In this document: in pieces, positions 25,361 to 38,228 of the stretch | How positions within the stretch are numbered: the stretch's first letter is position 1 | Layout: each line of letters begins with the position of its first letter | Source: Ornithodoros turicata | Lineage: Eukaryota; Arthropoda; Arachnida; Ixodida; Argasidae | Direction of reading: 5' to 3' | NCBI RefSeq assembly: GCF_037126465.1 | Contig: NC_088206.1 | Location: 55,532,841-55,596,840 of the forward strand | Length of the DNA: 64,000 bases | The notes under the pieces: generated by a model | The model's input: the letters and a program-made list of their open reading frames with translations, nothing else | Told to the model about the DNA's origin: nothing | The model's database searches: none | Position numbers and translations under genes: made by a program

Positions 25361-26271
25361 CAGGGTGTATGCTATAAAAGGTCAGTCACATTTTCGCGCG
25401 TGGCGCGATACCTACTTGACAGACAGGCTTCCGCTGCCGCAGAGTGAAGAAGTTACGGCAGGAAACCCTACAAAAAATCGTCGATATCCGGCACTGCGTA
25501 ACAAAATAAATACGGCCACGCAAACTTTCGTCTTCATGCATTTCCTATGCGCTATACCGACGTAAACACGCTGTCGATAGTTGTTTGTAGCTTCCGCATG
25601 GGGCGCTAGTGATGTTGAATCCACAGGTGTACGCTCTTGAACCGTCAACTGGCGCACAGCAAGGCACAAAGGATACAAAATACGACAGAAACAAATGGAA
25701 CACGAACAAATATAATAACAGGAATAATAGAGTCCAATGAAACTGCATAGAGACACAAAATGAATGAAATAAAAACGTCAGAAGGGCGGCTAAAAGTGTC
25801 GTTCTCGCAACAAAGCAATCGCAAACAGACTGTCGTCTGCTAAGAGAAGAAGCAGAAATGTTTCGCTAGGAAGCGGCATACAAGCCGCAACATGTGCACA
25901 AAACATCTAAAACAAATCGGATCAAGCTTCGTTAAACGTAAATTTCAATGAGTACCACGGGTACGTACCGTGCATAACCGAAATATGCGCCCACATGAGT
26001 TTGTTTCGGATTCAACGTCACTAGCGCCCCATGCGGAAGCTACAAACAACTATCAACAGACTGGCGTGTTTACGTCGGTATAACGCATAGGAAATGCATG
26101 AAGACGAAAGTTTGCGTGACCGTATCTATTTTGTTACGCAGTGCCTGATATCGACGATTTTTTTGTAGGGTTTCCTGCCGTAACTTCTTCACTCTGCGGC
26201 AGCAGAAGTCTGTCAAGTAGGTATCGCGCCACGCGCGAAAATGTGACTGACCTTCTATAGCATACACCCTG
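25361..26271. mobile_element. 911-bp element with 262-bp inverted repeats and TA duplication
   Basis: The left arm 25361-25622 and right arm 26008-26271 are inverted copies, about 95 percent identical by eye. The ends are CAGGGTGTATGCTATA and TATAGCATACACCCTG. TA dinucleotides flank it (25359-25360, 26272-26273). The 385-bp centre has no transposase. CAGGGTG ends with a TA duplication fit the Tc1/mariner superfamily. The arms can be read as an open frame of about 65 codons, but this is the same sequence in mirror image and not a gene. Confidence 0.85.
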
Positions 26272-26273
26272 TA

Positions 26274-27996
26274 TAAACACGGACAGAATGACTATAAACA
26301 TAAAATCAAATCTCAAATATCATATATCTGCGCAGTTCATGAGTGCGCAGTAGAGCTATATGTGAGAAGAGGCTGGCTTGTAGTATATAGGAGGCTATTG
26401 CCGAGCTCTGCTTACATCCCTCGAAAGTCAATCGCAGACGACGCAATAGCAGATTGGCTGGATCATCTGCCAAACGACGTGCACTTCTCGTGGATGCAAA
26501 GGTATATAGAAAGCCGAGAGTTTCAAGCATCGTCTTGAACGATGTTACTATAGAAACTGGGAGCTTCGGAATATCTTGCAGAGTTTGGTATAGGGGGAGA
26601 GGTAGAGACAGTGATTTTCCCAGCACCCCCCCCCCCCCCCCCTTAACACCCTCCAAAAATTTGTCGAACACCCCCTAGGAATTGCTCATGACAACCCCCC
26701 AGGGGAGTGTCATCTGGCCCAGTCGAGTATTCAAATCAAGCTTTGATATTTACGATGCCTACTGGTTTTGCACGTTGTGAGTAAAGCATAAAAAAGTAAC
26801 GGCAGTTACACTGGATCATCGTGCGAGAATACGGTGCACTAAGTGGATCACGTTGCTAAATGTGTGGTAACTGTACTTGTGAACCAGATATACAGGAACG
26901 GAAATCATGTGTTTTGCTCTCGCACTAAAAGATTGGTTTCATGAATGGTTCTATGAATTGAATACTCTGCTCAGAACGTTCGCAATTGCTTCCTGAGCAT
27001 GTTGACTCTCTGATGAATATATCCATCGAAGGACCACAAATTCAGCGACAGCAGGTGACGCCTGATAGCAGCGCCGACAAGTACTACGAGTTAATAGATA
27101 AAGCTTTTGAAAAATGGGTTCGGAAACCAAGGAGGCTATGAAGGGGGAACTTACCGCTTCACATGAAGAGAACTGCTCTGCGTCATGTGTGTGTGTGTGT
27201 GTTTTTTTTTGCGTTTCTCGTTACCTGTCCTCGTTTTGTTTTTAATGTCACACAACATTTTTACCAGAAAGAAAGATCCCCACAACCCTGAACTACCTAG
27301 GCGGTATTTTGAGAGCAGCAAAACAATGTTCACCATAATAAAGCGTTACTGTTTGAAAATTGAATGTTGATACATTCAGTCAGAAACACAGTTGTTAATG
27401 GGCAAGTCTTCTAAAGCGCGTTTGTACCCCCCCATACCACTCCTTCAAATCCCGATTCCCTCAAAACGGAAATCCTGGGAAAAGCCACTGGGTCACATCA
27501 TACGTGACGTCATAGGATATGGTCACGTGGCTGTGGCGTCATGCAAGACTGTCACCATATTGTGTCGAACCCCCACCCCCACCCCCACTGATTTCCAACA
27601 CCCCCCTAGAAGAAGATCCTGGGAAAATCACTGGGTAGAGAGCGCCGCACCCTTGGTTTCCGTGGAGCGGATGAAAGGACTTCAACTTCCCCTGTGGATC
27701 TTCCACATGATATCGTTGTTCAGGATTCGGTTTGCTCTTCTTCAGAGCATAGACACTGCCCCGTTACCCCCTCTCCTCCGCACACACAAACACACACACA
27801 CGCTCAGAAAAATTCACAGAAGATGGAGAATTTTTACTCGTTGCAAGTTGGCCTCTTTCATCAGAACCTCGCAATTCTGTCGATTATGTCGCATACTATA
27901 CACATGAATACACAACGTTTCTGCAGGACACAATAAAGGCTAAATTAATTAATGCAATTAATCTCTTTCCTTAGACCACCATATTTTGTGCTCACA
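26274..27996. other. Intergenic upstream of the oxidase, with repeats
   Basis: It contains a run of 17 C near 26626, a (TG)n tract at 27187-27202 and an (AC)n tract at 27781-27802. An inverted pair, GTGATTTTCCCAG (26611-26623) and CTGGGAAAATCAC (27619-27631), suggests a decayed 1-kb element between them. The 300 bp before the oxidase start may hold its promoter; I see no clear core element. Confidence 0.45.
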
Positions 27997-30109
27997 ATGC
28001 CTGTACGAATAGCAGTTGTGGGAGCTGGCATCATTGGCCTCACAACAGCTGTAAAGGCAATAGAAACGCTCCGTGACGTTCACATCACCATACTGGCCGA
28101 CAAATTTACTCCAGAAACAACTGGAGATGTGGCAGCTGGGTTTTTAGACCCCTCCCTCATTAAGGGGGTGCCAGAGGAGAAAGTCAGGTACAAAAATATT
28201 CAGTTGCACAGAAGGACACAACACATAACTGGCAATGACCCAATACTATAATTTTCCAGAGACTGGTGCGTTCAGACGTCTGACTTCTACCTTGAACTGT
28301 TGAGGGGAGACAGTGCTAGCGACCTGGGCCTGTGCCTGATTCCCGCATACTTTTTGAAAACTGAGTGGATTGTAAGTATGATAGTCGTGCTAGTTAGCTC
28401 TGTTTCGTAACTGCACCTTGTCGCACAGCCCCGTCCACTACATGCCGATGCATTCTTACACTACCGTGACATGACTGCGAAGGAACTGCAAATGTTTCCC
28501 AGTAAATATAGGTACTAATCATGGCGTAGAACAGTGAATGACGCATGCCTTGCTGCAGCGCAAATTTTTCTTGTTTTTAAAGGTATGGTGCTTTTTTCGT
28601 TTCCATGATCATCGAGTGCAAACGATTTCTGCCGTACCTCATGCGGAGGTAAGGTACTCTCCGTATTTTATGCCCTCAGATGCACTAAAAATTAGCTGGG
28701 CATGTTTGTTGCAGGTTCGAAAGAAATGGTGGAAAACTGAAGTCCTATAAAGTCCACAACCTCGAAGAAGTTTGTATTAGATAATTTCAGCTAATTTTGT
28801 TTAAAAATTTTACAGCGGTAGCTGTTAATGCGAAGGTCTCGGGGAAATCGCTGTGACTGCATCACCAAACCCCCGGCTTCGGTGAAGCAAAACAAGTTTG
28901 AAAATAAACTAAAAGCAGTTTTGACATTGTATATTGTACTCGTCACTCTAAAGTAGTTGAGCATATATATCAGCAATAAAAGTGTCAACATCCACGCACA
29001 ACAGCTACCGCTGAAATTCGCGTTACACAATCTTAGCCGTCCTGCAATTTTTTTTTAGCAGACTGAAATCTAGCATGTCAGAGGGAAAACAAAACTCCTC
29101 CCGGGTTTGTATTCCTCTGAATCTTTCTTGCGCCTTCCATCGTTTCTGCAGTTGGCCTCAAATTTTGACGTCGTCGTCAACTGTTCTGGAGTGGGAGCCA
29201 GTGCGATAACTGCGGATGACATTCTCGAACCTGTCCGAGGTCAGACCATTAGGGTATGATCACACTGTTCTTCTGTTAGCTGCTTATAATTGTGACTCGC
29301 ATGTGTAGCAGGGAACCAGTAAATGATGTGTTGCAGGCAAAGCCCCTGCCGTGTGTTATTATTATTTTTTGCTGTTGCGGATTGTGCAACGCATAGCATG
29401 CGCCTCTGTACCAGTACGATAATCACAGCTGACATTTAGTACACACCCCCTAGAGACATCTAGACTCCTTCAGAACTACTTTGTTAGTACAACTTCTCAC
29501 ATTTTCTAGGTGCATGCTCCGTGGATAAAGCACGTCGTCCTCGGCGATGGCTTTCACGTCATTCCAAAGTATGTGATACCTTCGCATAACGTATGCACGT
29601 TAATCAAGTTTTCTTTCCTATCATCACACGGCCATGTAGCATTGACAATGTCATGCTTGGCGGAACTAAAGACTTTGGAAATTGGTCACTGATTCCTGAT
29701 CCAAAGATTAGGGACACCATCTGGAACGGCTGTGTCGAGCTGATTCCAAGCATCAAGGTAGTTAAGAGATTACCGAAACGTAAAATGTGTGTGCTTTTGC
29801 GACGTTTTGTGGCTTCCAGAAAGCAAAAATCGTTGAAGAAAACGTTGGACTGCGTCCCGGACGAGACCCTGTTAGGATCGAGAGAGAACAACGGAGTATT
29901 CCAGGCCTGCACAAAAAAGTAGGACTTCAACAATGCTACAATAACTATTACATTTATTGTCTTTGTTCTTACAGTTACCAATAATCCACAATTATGGGCA
30001 TGGTGGTTCAGGCATCACAGTCTGCTGGGGTTGTGCAGACGATGCTGTAGAGCTTTTGAAGGGTGCTATAGAAGATGGGAAGTTCGCCGTGCAAAAGTCC
30101 CGCCTGTAG
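27997..30109 (+). CDS. D-amino-acid / D-aspartate oxidase (DAO/DDO family), ten exons
   Basis: The enzyme is an FAD-dependent peroxisomal flavoprotein that oxidises D-amino acids to 2-oxo acids, ammonia and hydrogen peroxide. The exons are 27997-28187, 28260-28371, 28429-28511, 28583-28648, 28715-28769, 29152-29253, 29510-29568, 29640-29757, 29820-29918 and 29975-30109. All have GT/AG borders with matching phases and total 1020 nt, or 339 residues, the family's usual length (about 340). Signatures: VVGAGIIGLTTA (residues 6-17, dinucleotide fold), TTGDVAAGFLDP (about 41-52), FDVVVNCSGVGA, MLGGTKDFGNW, GLRPGRDPVRIERE and HNYGHGGSGIT (FAD and substrate site). The C-terminus SRL is a type 1 peroxisomal targeting variant. 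D-aspartate or neutral D-amino-acid preference cannot be decided from sequence alone. The donor of exon 5 is GTTTGT, which is weak. No break was found, so the gene looks intact. Confidence 0.93.
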
Positions 30110-31230
30110 GACGACACTACTGTCGTGCAGTTTTTTTTCTCTCTCTCTTTTTCTTGTGTGTGTGTTTGTTACGAGGACGTCCTCGTACTTGTACCTTGTA
30201 CTACTACATTTTTATACTCCTGTAGCCAAAGCATGCATGCTCTATGTGCATGTATAATGTGGATTTCTACCGCTATGTAAAACATTACTCTGGCATGGCT
30301 GACGTTGAAACCTTTAGGTTTCCTACCATAGTTTGAAACCTTTGTTAATGATGCATGCCTCTGTTAACCTTTGTTTTTGAAACTTTTTACCCACCTGACC
30401 TTTTTTGCGTAAGTTAAGAAACAACTGACAAATTATTTCAGATATATCTTGTTAAAATCTTATTCTGCCATTTGCTTCAGCTGTCAGGGACTGACGTGAC
30501 AGGAATGGACACATTTCCGATCGGCACGGTCCTTCGATACCCTTTCTGGTCAGGAAACTCTGCTCGAATACAATAGACTAGGTCACTTCGGGACAGTTGC
30601 TCCCGCTTGGGGCAGTCGCGTCGTTCGGGGGGAGACACCCTCGTGGAGCAGACGACGTTTCCGCAGCACTGCGTGTTTTCAGGGAATATTTGATAAGCTA
30701 CTTTTTAAAGTTCATTTCGTGTTCATAGCAGAAACAATTAATTATCGAAGCGATTCATGATTTGAGCCGGCACATTTCAGTTCAGTGGACGTAAATTTGC
30801 AGATTTGCCGCGTAAATTACAACTTTCGTTGTCTTTCTTTGACACGGAAAATTTTAATTTTGCTCTCACTCGTGTGGCTCTCAATGATGGTCGAGAAACA
30901 TATTATAGCATTTTGTTGCACAGTCCCTCGATCCAGTGATATATTGTAAGCTAATGACGCTTTCGGTAGTTGTTACGTGAGGGCAAAACTTTCCAAATGC
31001 GTGATTTTCTTGTTTTCCTCGTAGCAGTTTGTTGTAACTTGAACAGAGATAAAATTACAAGATAATTCTATTTCAGTGCAGACAGATAAGACTTCAGATG
31101 AATTACGTATAGAAATCCTGTATTTTAATCATCTAATATGATCTCTGGCGGTATGAGAGCCGGGGGGATACACATGCTATAAATCGTATGGCTCGACCGT
31201 TCTCGGCGAGGAAATATACTAATCTTCTTT

Positions 31231-31278
<48 letters not shown>

Positions 31279-32564
31279 GTGCAGTGCCATGCACAAGGTT
31301 TAACGTATCGTAGAGAGCAATTTTTACACACTTTGGGAAGAGGTGATGGGAAAACCGTTGTGGGAGGTCACAACGAAGCAAGCAGGCACAATATTGGGGC
31401 CTCCTGAATGTAGTTTGGACGAATACTCTGTAATTCCGTAGGAAACAATATTTTCCTTTGCCGATTCCAACAAGATTCAAGCCGGGTTATTAAATTAACA
31501 CGATAGAATTTCCTCTTGCTGAAGTGTGACCTGATAGCGCTTTCCAACTAGAATTTGGCTGACAAGATTCAGATGTCGAACTCAACGGCTACACTATCAT
31601 CGCGTTGTAGATAGTCTCGGCATATGAGCTAGATCAGTTCCATAATATTTAAAATGGTAGAATGGAGTTTTATTTGGGAGGTCAGAAGGAAACTTTAGAA
31701 TTGCCCAAAAACTACATTTACGAACAACACGGTGGTATGTGGTAACAAAAATGAAAAAAAAAAAAAAACTGGAAAGAGATATAAGCAGGGGGAAAGAGAG
31801 AAAATCTCTTGTGCTAGCCTTTCTCTTCAAATTCAGGATGAAGACAAGGAAACTATATATTTTTGGCACTATATACTGCTATGAATGGGCTCTGAGTCTG
31901 TATTTTATGGTCCGCAGAAGCTTTTGAGGCATTGCAGAAGCATTGCAGAAAGGAAAAATGAATAGATAAAAAGAGAAAAACATCACACCTCCCTCTGCCT
32001 GCTTCCGGTGCAGCAAAAACTAATGGGTATGAGCGGACTTCGTTTACTAAGCTGACTTGGCATTACATCTTTCCCCCCAAGTTGTACCCTAACACATGTT
32101 ATTGTATTGATATCATGTTGAATGATATATCTTTGAAAATTTTACGGTTCTTAGTGTTTGATATGCTACACATGTCACACAGTGATCAATTTGAAGGAAA
32201 TCAACAAACCACGCTCATCGCAGTACATCTCTAATAAGGCTATTAGCGAATGTTTTCTGTTTATTCCCGTAGACCGAGTCATCGCTGTTTTTTAGACAAA
32301 GAAAAAATAATTTCATTCAGTCCTCGTCGAATTAAGGATCCCCTTCCATGAAGAACATATATACATCACAAAATGCTGCACGCTCGAATCAGACGAAGTC
32401 TCCTTGATATGTGTAGATCATTCTTACATACGAACAGAGTGCAAAGATTACAATTATCTTCAAGGATATTTAAAAAAGAACCTCTGCTTACGCACTCAAA
32501 ACGCAAGCACACACACAAAAAAAGCGTACACTTCCAAACACCCATAGAAACACTATGCAAGCCA
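30110..32564. other. Intergenic
   Basis: Downstream of the oxidase I see no clear AATAAA in the first 250 bp and no coding frame. The stretch holds a (TA)n microsatellite (31230-31275). Elsewhere it looks like unique AT-rich DNA. Confidence 0.45.
31230..31275. repeat. (TA)n microsatellite
   Basis: Forty-six bases of nearly pure TA with one slip (TATAAATATA) at 31239-31243. Confidence 0.95.
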
Positions 32565-32647
32565 TACGTATACGCGCAGGCACCGGCGGACACGAAAGTC
32601 TCCCCCCGAACGATCGCCGCGCCACCACGCGCCGCTCGGCCGCGGAA
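32565..32647 (+). promoter_or_regulatory. CpG-rich patch, possible promoter / 5' UTR
   Basis: This is a short island of very high GC and CpG (CGATCGCCGCGCCACCACGC, GCTCGGCCGCGG) in otherwise AT-rich DNA, directly upstream of an ATG with a good context. It may be the start region of an uncharacterised gene. Confidence 0.35.
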
Positions 32648-32696
32648 ATGAAGTTCTCGCGCGAGTTTCCTGACCAGAAGGAGTTGAGTGCTATCG
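32648..32696 (+). CDS. Candidate first coding exon of an unknown gene
   Basis: ATG in the context GCGGAAATGA starts MKFSREFPDQKELSAI, and a donor ATCG|GTAAAG follows after one base of the next codon. The CpG-rich leader supports a real transcript start. No continuation exon could be identified downstream, and the peptide is too short to name. It could equally be a chance frame. Confidence 0.3.
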
Positions 32697-35600
32697 GTAA
32701 AGAACAAAATTGCATGTTATGATTCTAAATTTTTCAACAGCAGTCAGGTTTCTAGGAAACGAATCAAACTTAGGGTATGCACACGAGCACGCAAAATGCA
32801 TGCCCACAAGGGTTGCAGTTGGTGTACGCCACTTGAAATGTCTGGTGGTCAGTGGATTTTTAATTTTCACGATTTATCGTAAGCGAATCGAACCACGTGA
32901 CAACTTTGTATGACATTTCAACACCTTACGTCCTGAAATGTGTGATTTAGCTCCCAAGTAGTAGGTGTTTTCATCCATTTGCTGCGGATTAACTTGGGAT
33001 TTACCGCTCTACATCAATTCGGTCCACGTACTACTGTTTGCCAGTTTCAGTCTTGCTACATGAGAAACCATTCCGTGTTGTCAAACCACAATGTAGCATA
33101 AAAAATCAAATACAGCTGTGTACTGTTGGTGTCGGAAATAAGTAAATATGGCACTACGTGAATGACAGAAGCATGTGCTCTCGACACCCTCAACAAGATC
33201 GGATTGTGTTTGTTCACGTTATTTAGCTATAAGAACGATTATGTCGAGAGGTATCTAGGTCTACGTATGTCCCAAACAACGTTACAACATCCAGAAACAG
33301 GAAATGATGAGACTTAACAACGTGCTGACGTATCTAAAACGCAATACTTGATGCGGTTAAACAATTAAACATAACTAAGCAGCAACATTTCATTTGTTAT
33401 TTCAGCTCTAGTCTGTCTCTAGATGCATGTCAGCAATGATGCGTGAGGCTCGGAGTAACTATTATAATGAACACTCCCACCGAGTGACTTCCCCCCCACA
33501 CACACACAATGTTCAGTGACGCCCCCTAACTTTTTCACCTGTTTACCTGCTTGCGATTTCAGTTTAGACACATGTTGGTAATGATACGTTAAGCTGTAAT
33601 GACGTAACTATAATAATGACCTCTCCCCCATTTTTCCAACACCTCTCAATGCTTGGGATTCTGGATAAACCACAGGTGGACACAGTGATGTCACGATCCC
33701 TGTTTGCGCCAGATAAGGTAATCCATCATACTCACTCTACTTCCGCATGACACTACGCTCCGGCAGAGAGTGCGCTCCCCTACTGATGGCGCAAGGTGGC
33801 GCTGCAGTATTTCTCCTGGCGCGCTATTGTTTCTCCTTATCTCGAATGGCATATGTATAGTTGACAGACTATATTTCTTTTCCTTCTTATGTTAAACACG
33901 AGTATAGCGTCAAATCCCTGCTGTTCTGTTTGCTTGAAAGCATTAGGGAATAGCAAGCCCACACCGTGGCTAACCTTTCCCTTACTTACCCTTTCCCTTC
34001 TTACTTTGCATTAAACATATTCCCCCCCCCCCCCCCCATAGCGAAGTAGTGATCGCAAGAACTACCACCCCCGGTACTGGGAGCCTAGTGTACGTCTGGG
34101 TCTCTGGGATAGGTGTAGGTCGTGAGTAAAGCTACTCCGCCTTTCCTCGGCAGTGGAGCATGCCACGAGGAGCTCGGTAGCCTCCTCTGGCCTGATGCCG
34201 AGCGATCAGGCCCCGGTGTAACGGTATAGCTCTTCTTTTATAGCACTTGCTTGGCTTAGCGTGGCTGAGCCAGTGTGTCCCCATCTTCATCATGGAAGGC
34301 CCGAGTCTGAACGTACACACACGACACCCGAACCAGGAAACTCTTTACAAACCAACGCAATACGATACGACAGTTTGTCTGTGCGCAGTGGTGAGGGTAA
34401 AGTTTGGAGAAATCACGTGGTAAAGTGTCTGTCCACTCACAAGGCAGCCATAAGGGATAATACGTAGACCAGCATAGGCCTCCAGAAGAAACCATGTGCG
34501 TTTCATTTTAAAATCTTACCCCCTTATTTGGGAGAGGGACCAATGAGGCCGCACCATGGGCAGTAGGGGAAAGAGGGAAACTGAGGTGCTGAGCCGACGG
34601 CTGACCTACTCGCATAGCGTGGGGAGGAGCAGTAGAGAGCTTTAGGAATCGGGGGGGCGGGCGCTCACGGGCTTCCTCAAACACCCCAATAACTTAGCAT
34701 GCCCCGGGAAACAATGTTGCTGAAAGGAAGAAGCTCGCAGGAGACGTGTGTAAGCAGAATGGATGGGACAAGAAGCAACATTGACACAATTTCCCGTATC
34801 CTTGATGGCCAAGACCTTTCTCAAGAATCTTCAGTCCGGTTCTCGGGTCAAACGCGAGGAAGTGGCGTCATCTGTACAAAGTCGGCTACATCTAGGTGGT
34901 TGGAGTCCTATAAACACACACGCCTGTGTCGGCAGTGCAGACCTCCATGGCAGGGGGAGGGCACGATACGAAAACCCACCCCACTCCTACTCCCCTCCCC
35001 CCGATTATCCTGGGTGGAGATGAGAGATGAAAACATATGTAGAATGTTTGAACGTTTAAATTGGTTGCGACAGGTCATCTCACGTTTTTGCAGATAAACG
35101 TAAGGTTCTTTACGTCGATGTGGACCTGCATTGAAAGTTTCACAGCGAAGAGGGTAACAGAAGTGCCCATAGAAAATGGGCACCGCGAATACCGAAACTC
35201 AGGCGGCTCTAACATCACAGTCCCAGTAAACCATATATGTCTCAGAAACGTCCACACGATATCCCACTTGGGATTTTGGGATATCCCAGGGACTAGGCTG
35301 AATAGCCCTTTGACGCCTCTAGAACAGACAGAGGACCCGTATTTCTTCCACATTTGCTGATCCAGGAATGGTTCCAGGAATGTCTCTCATGGATATTTGG
35401 ACATATAGAGGACATATACAGGACATATTATTATTATTGTATTTTGTTGCTTTCCTTTTTCAATTTTTACTTATTCTACGGAAAATACTACACTTCAATA
35501 GAGAACATCATATCAACGAACTCTTGTTTATTGAACACAAACCATGTACACTGATGTTACGTGCACTGTAAAAAAAACGCTGTTTCTAATAGTACAAAAT

Positions 35601-36361
35601 ATGATATTACAACGTAATTAGGCGGATAATTAACAGTACGTGGTGACACAGATAAGACGCGTAATAAGGCGACAATGATCACAATAATAATAATCACGTG
35701 ATTGCTACGCCTCTTCGCAACCGTCATCCCCGAAAGATAACCATAACATAGTTCATTCCACCTATTGGGATAGCAGCTCAAACACTGCCATAAATAGGCG
35801 TAAATTACAACAACAAGTGGGAACAAATGCAAGACAGTGACTTACCGCAGTTTCTTTCGGAGCATAGATGGTGGTTACATGCGGAAGCAGCCTAATGACT
35901 GGCAGACCCACACGATGTCTTCCGGTTTATGCCTGGCCCTTCATTGTTGTAGAGACACCAGGTACTTTACACATGTGTGAGGCTGTTCATGGGTGTGTGT
36001 GAATACCGTAAAACATTCATGTTTTATCAATCTAGAGTCACATCGCATTCGGGTGACACTCAAACAAGATGAGATGCCATGCAAAAAAACAAGGAACTTT
36101 GAGAAACAGCGGAATCAGGCGTGAAATAACTGCTTTTCTTTATATGAAAGACAACTGTAGCTGAGCCAAGCTTATCTACTAGGAGGCTGCTCATAGTTCA
36201 TAGAATAGGCCACCGTTGTTTTCATCATCCCCAATGCAAGATATCACAAGGATCTATAAACTAATACATGAACCAAAGAGATGTGAAGAAAAATACCTGC
36301 ACTTTGCAACATGTAACATCTGAAATAACTGCGCTGCATACTTTTTGAACGTACGCCGAAG
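32697..36361. other. Intergenic or intronic, no recognised gene
   Basis: This stretch contains two related direct segments (about 33415-33505 and 33555-33640, sharing GATGCGTGAGGCT/GATACGTTAAGCT, TAACTATAATAATGA and a C-rich end) and a run of C at 34021-34037. If the exon at 32648 is real, part of this is its first intron. The open frames look non-coding. Confidence 0.4.
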
Positions 36362-36363
36362 TA

Positions 36364-37115
36364 CAGTCAACCCTTGATTTATGAACACCCTCGGTTCCAC
36401 GAAAAATCGTTCATAAATCGAGGGATTCATAAATCGAAAATTCCGTTAAGTGAGTACTATCGAGCAAATGGAACAGTATTTCCGAGTTGGTATTGTGTTA
36501 ATAATGCAATATATTGCGTAATTTTGCTTTCAACCATGCCAATTCTGCTGTATCAATCTCACAAAGCACAGATGTTAGCGCATTCACACTCTGTTTATTA
36601 TGCAATACTAAATAGTGTAATTTTGCTTTGGACCATGCCTTCCGCTGTGTCAATCTTGGGAAGAGGAGATGTCAGCAGGTTCGCACTCAACTGGTCTCGG
36701 ATTTCCTATCGGGTTTTTTAACCTACCTTTATTAATCTCCGGGTGACAGCGGACACCTTATTCATGAACTGTGGTCAGGAACACTTCTGCAAAAACCCGT
36801 TTGTTGTTCAGATTTCGAGGGGTTAAGAACCGAGGGTGCAATACCTGGAAAACGTTTTGTCTGTTCAGGCGTCATTCATAAGACCACGAATAATCCCTTT
36901 GAAGGTTTTTGTTGGCCTCGGAACGACCCGTTCATAAATCGAGGGCAAAAACGCTGGGCAACTCCTAGTTGGTTCCCAGAAATTCCATTCATTATTCGAA
37001 TATCGAGGTTCATGAAACGAGGGAAAAATGCATGTAAAAAGTTTGGTTCCTTGTGCTAGCGTTCATAGAACGAGGGCATTTATAAATCGAAGGTTCATAA
37101 ATCGAGGGTTGACTG
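36364..37115. mobile_element. 752-bp CAGTCAACCCT MITE with internal ATAAATCGAGG array
   Basis: The termini CAGTCAACCCTTGATTTATG and CATAAATCGAGGGTTGACTG are inverted copies, flanked by TA at 36362-36363 and 37116-37117. The phrase TTCATAAATCGAGGG or its inverse recurs at both ends and internally (about 36410, 36425, 36931, 37078, 37093). No transposase is present. It shares CAGTCAA ends with the MITE at 14-189 and likely belongs to the same superfamily (Tc1/mariner, pogo-like). Confidence 0.8.
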
Positions 37116-37129
37116 TACATATTACACAC

Positions 37130-37350
37130 TGTGAGGGTAGGGTGATGATGAGAAATGGAGTGATGAAGGTGAATAAGGCTGGAGACACTGTGGCTACATA
37201 ATGATAACTGATTTATTGACGAACGGGAGAGCGTGCGTCCGCACGCGTGGCAAGGCAGGAGAACACACTGGCCAGCAGCGGGGGAGAGGGCTAGGCTTGG
37301 CACCGGGGCGCCGCCCATGGTAAGCGGGAGGAGAAGCTAATACGCTTACA
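37130..37350 (-). repeat. 3' LTR of the gypsy element (inferred)
   Basis: On the minus strand it starts TGTAAGCGTATTAG just after the purine-rich GGTGAAGGGTGGGA (the polypurine tract, plus 37351-37364) and ends CCCTACCCTCACA. TG...CA ends and a position right after the tract are the usual LTR marks. It holds AATAAA on the minus strand (plus TTTATT near 37209). The bounds are inferred because no second LTR was found. Confidence 0.55.
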
Positions 37351-37488
37351 TCCCACCCTTCACCGAAGAGACCAAGTCCTCTTGGTGGCACAGTGCGAAG
37401 GTTCAAAAATATAGCAAGAAATGCCAGAAACTGAAAAGAGAAAAAGGTGCCAAGATACAAAATGGATGAAAAGATAATAATTGATGGT

Positions 37489-38220
37489 CTAGCAGAGTTC
37501 ATAGTTGTGTAGGTGACTTGGCAACCTGCGCTGACGCACTGGACGGTCCGAAGAGGGTAGATGAAGCCCTGGAGAGGCACCAGGTAGTGCGTCGCTCGTT
37601 TGTTCGCTAGGAGTGCTGGAGCTCTGCTCATCCACAGGCTGGATGGGGACCATGTGATCCACTGGTGATACAGGTGGAACATAACGCTTGATTTGTGACA
37701 CGTGGACAGTCCTTGGCTGATTCAGAATGCGTGTGCTGCTGGGAGACACACGGAGGGCCTTGAATGTAGTGTCTGTAAGCTGTTCCACTAGTTGGTAAAT
37801 TCCTTTGAATCGTGGGGCGAGCTTTTCGTTTGAAACAGGCTCTTGGCGACGAACCCATACAAAGTCTCCAATGGAGTACTAGTTATGTGGACGATGGGTT
37901 CTGTCGTAGATTTGCATGCGTGATGTCTGAGCTGCTTCAGAGTTAGAAGCTGCTTGGCTTCGTTGGGACGATAGGTCCAGGATACGTTCCATGAGTGAAG
38001 ACTGCTGGACGGGGCGGTGCTGTTGCAAGGGGATCTTTGGAATATACCCAAACAAAAGTTCGAAAGGAGCGAAACCTGTGCTGGAATTCACTGTCGCGTT
38101 GACGGCAAATGCTGCCTCTTGGAGCTTTGATTCCCACGTTGAAGATTCGATTGCGCACAGTTTGTGAAGCGTTGACACCAAAGTTCCATTGCTTCATTCT
38201 ACGAGGCCGTTGCCTTCGGG
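37489..38220 (-). pseudogene. Gypsy integrase, C-terminal half
   Basis: It carries on from the catalytic core: YRPEGNGLVE (the glutamate of the DDE triad), STLHKLCAIESSTWESKL, NSSTGFAPFELLFGY, then a GDFVWVRR-type C-terminal fold and a KRYVPPVSP tail. A stop replaces a codon after GLVE, and another stop falls at about 37880, so at least two nonsense changes are present. Confidence 0.8.
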
Positions 38221-38228
38221 TCTGTATA

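Noticed and set aside
25412..26267. Matching small frames on both sides of 25.8 kb
   Set aside because: They are the two inverted arms of one transposon, not a duplicated gene.
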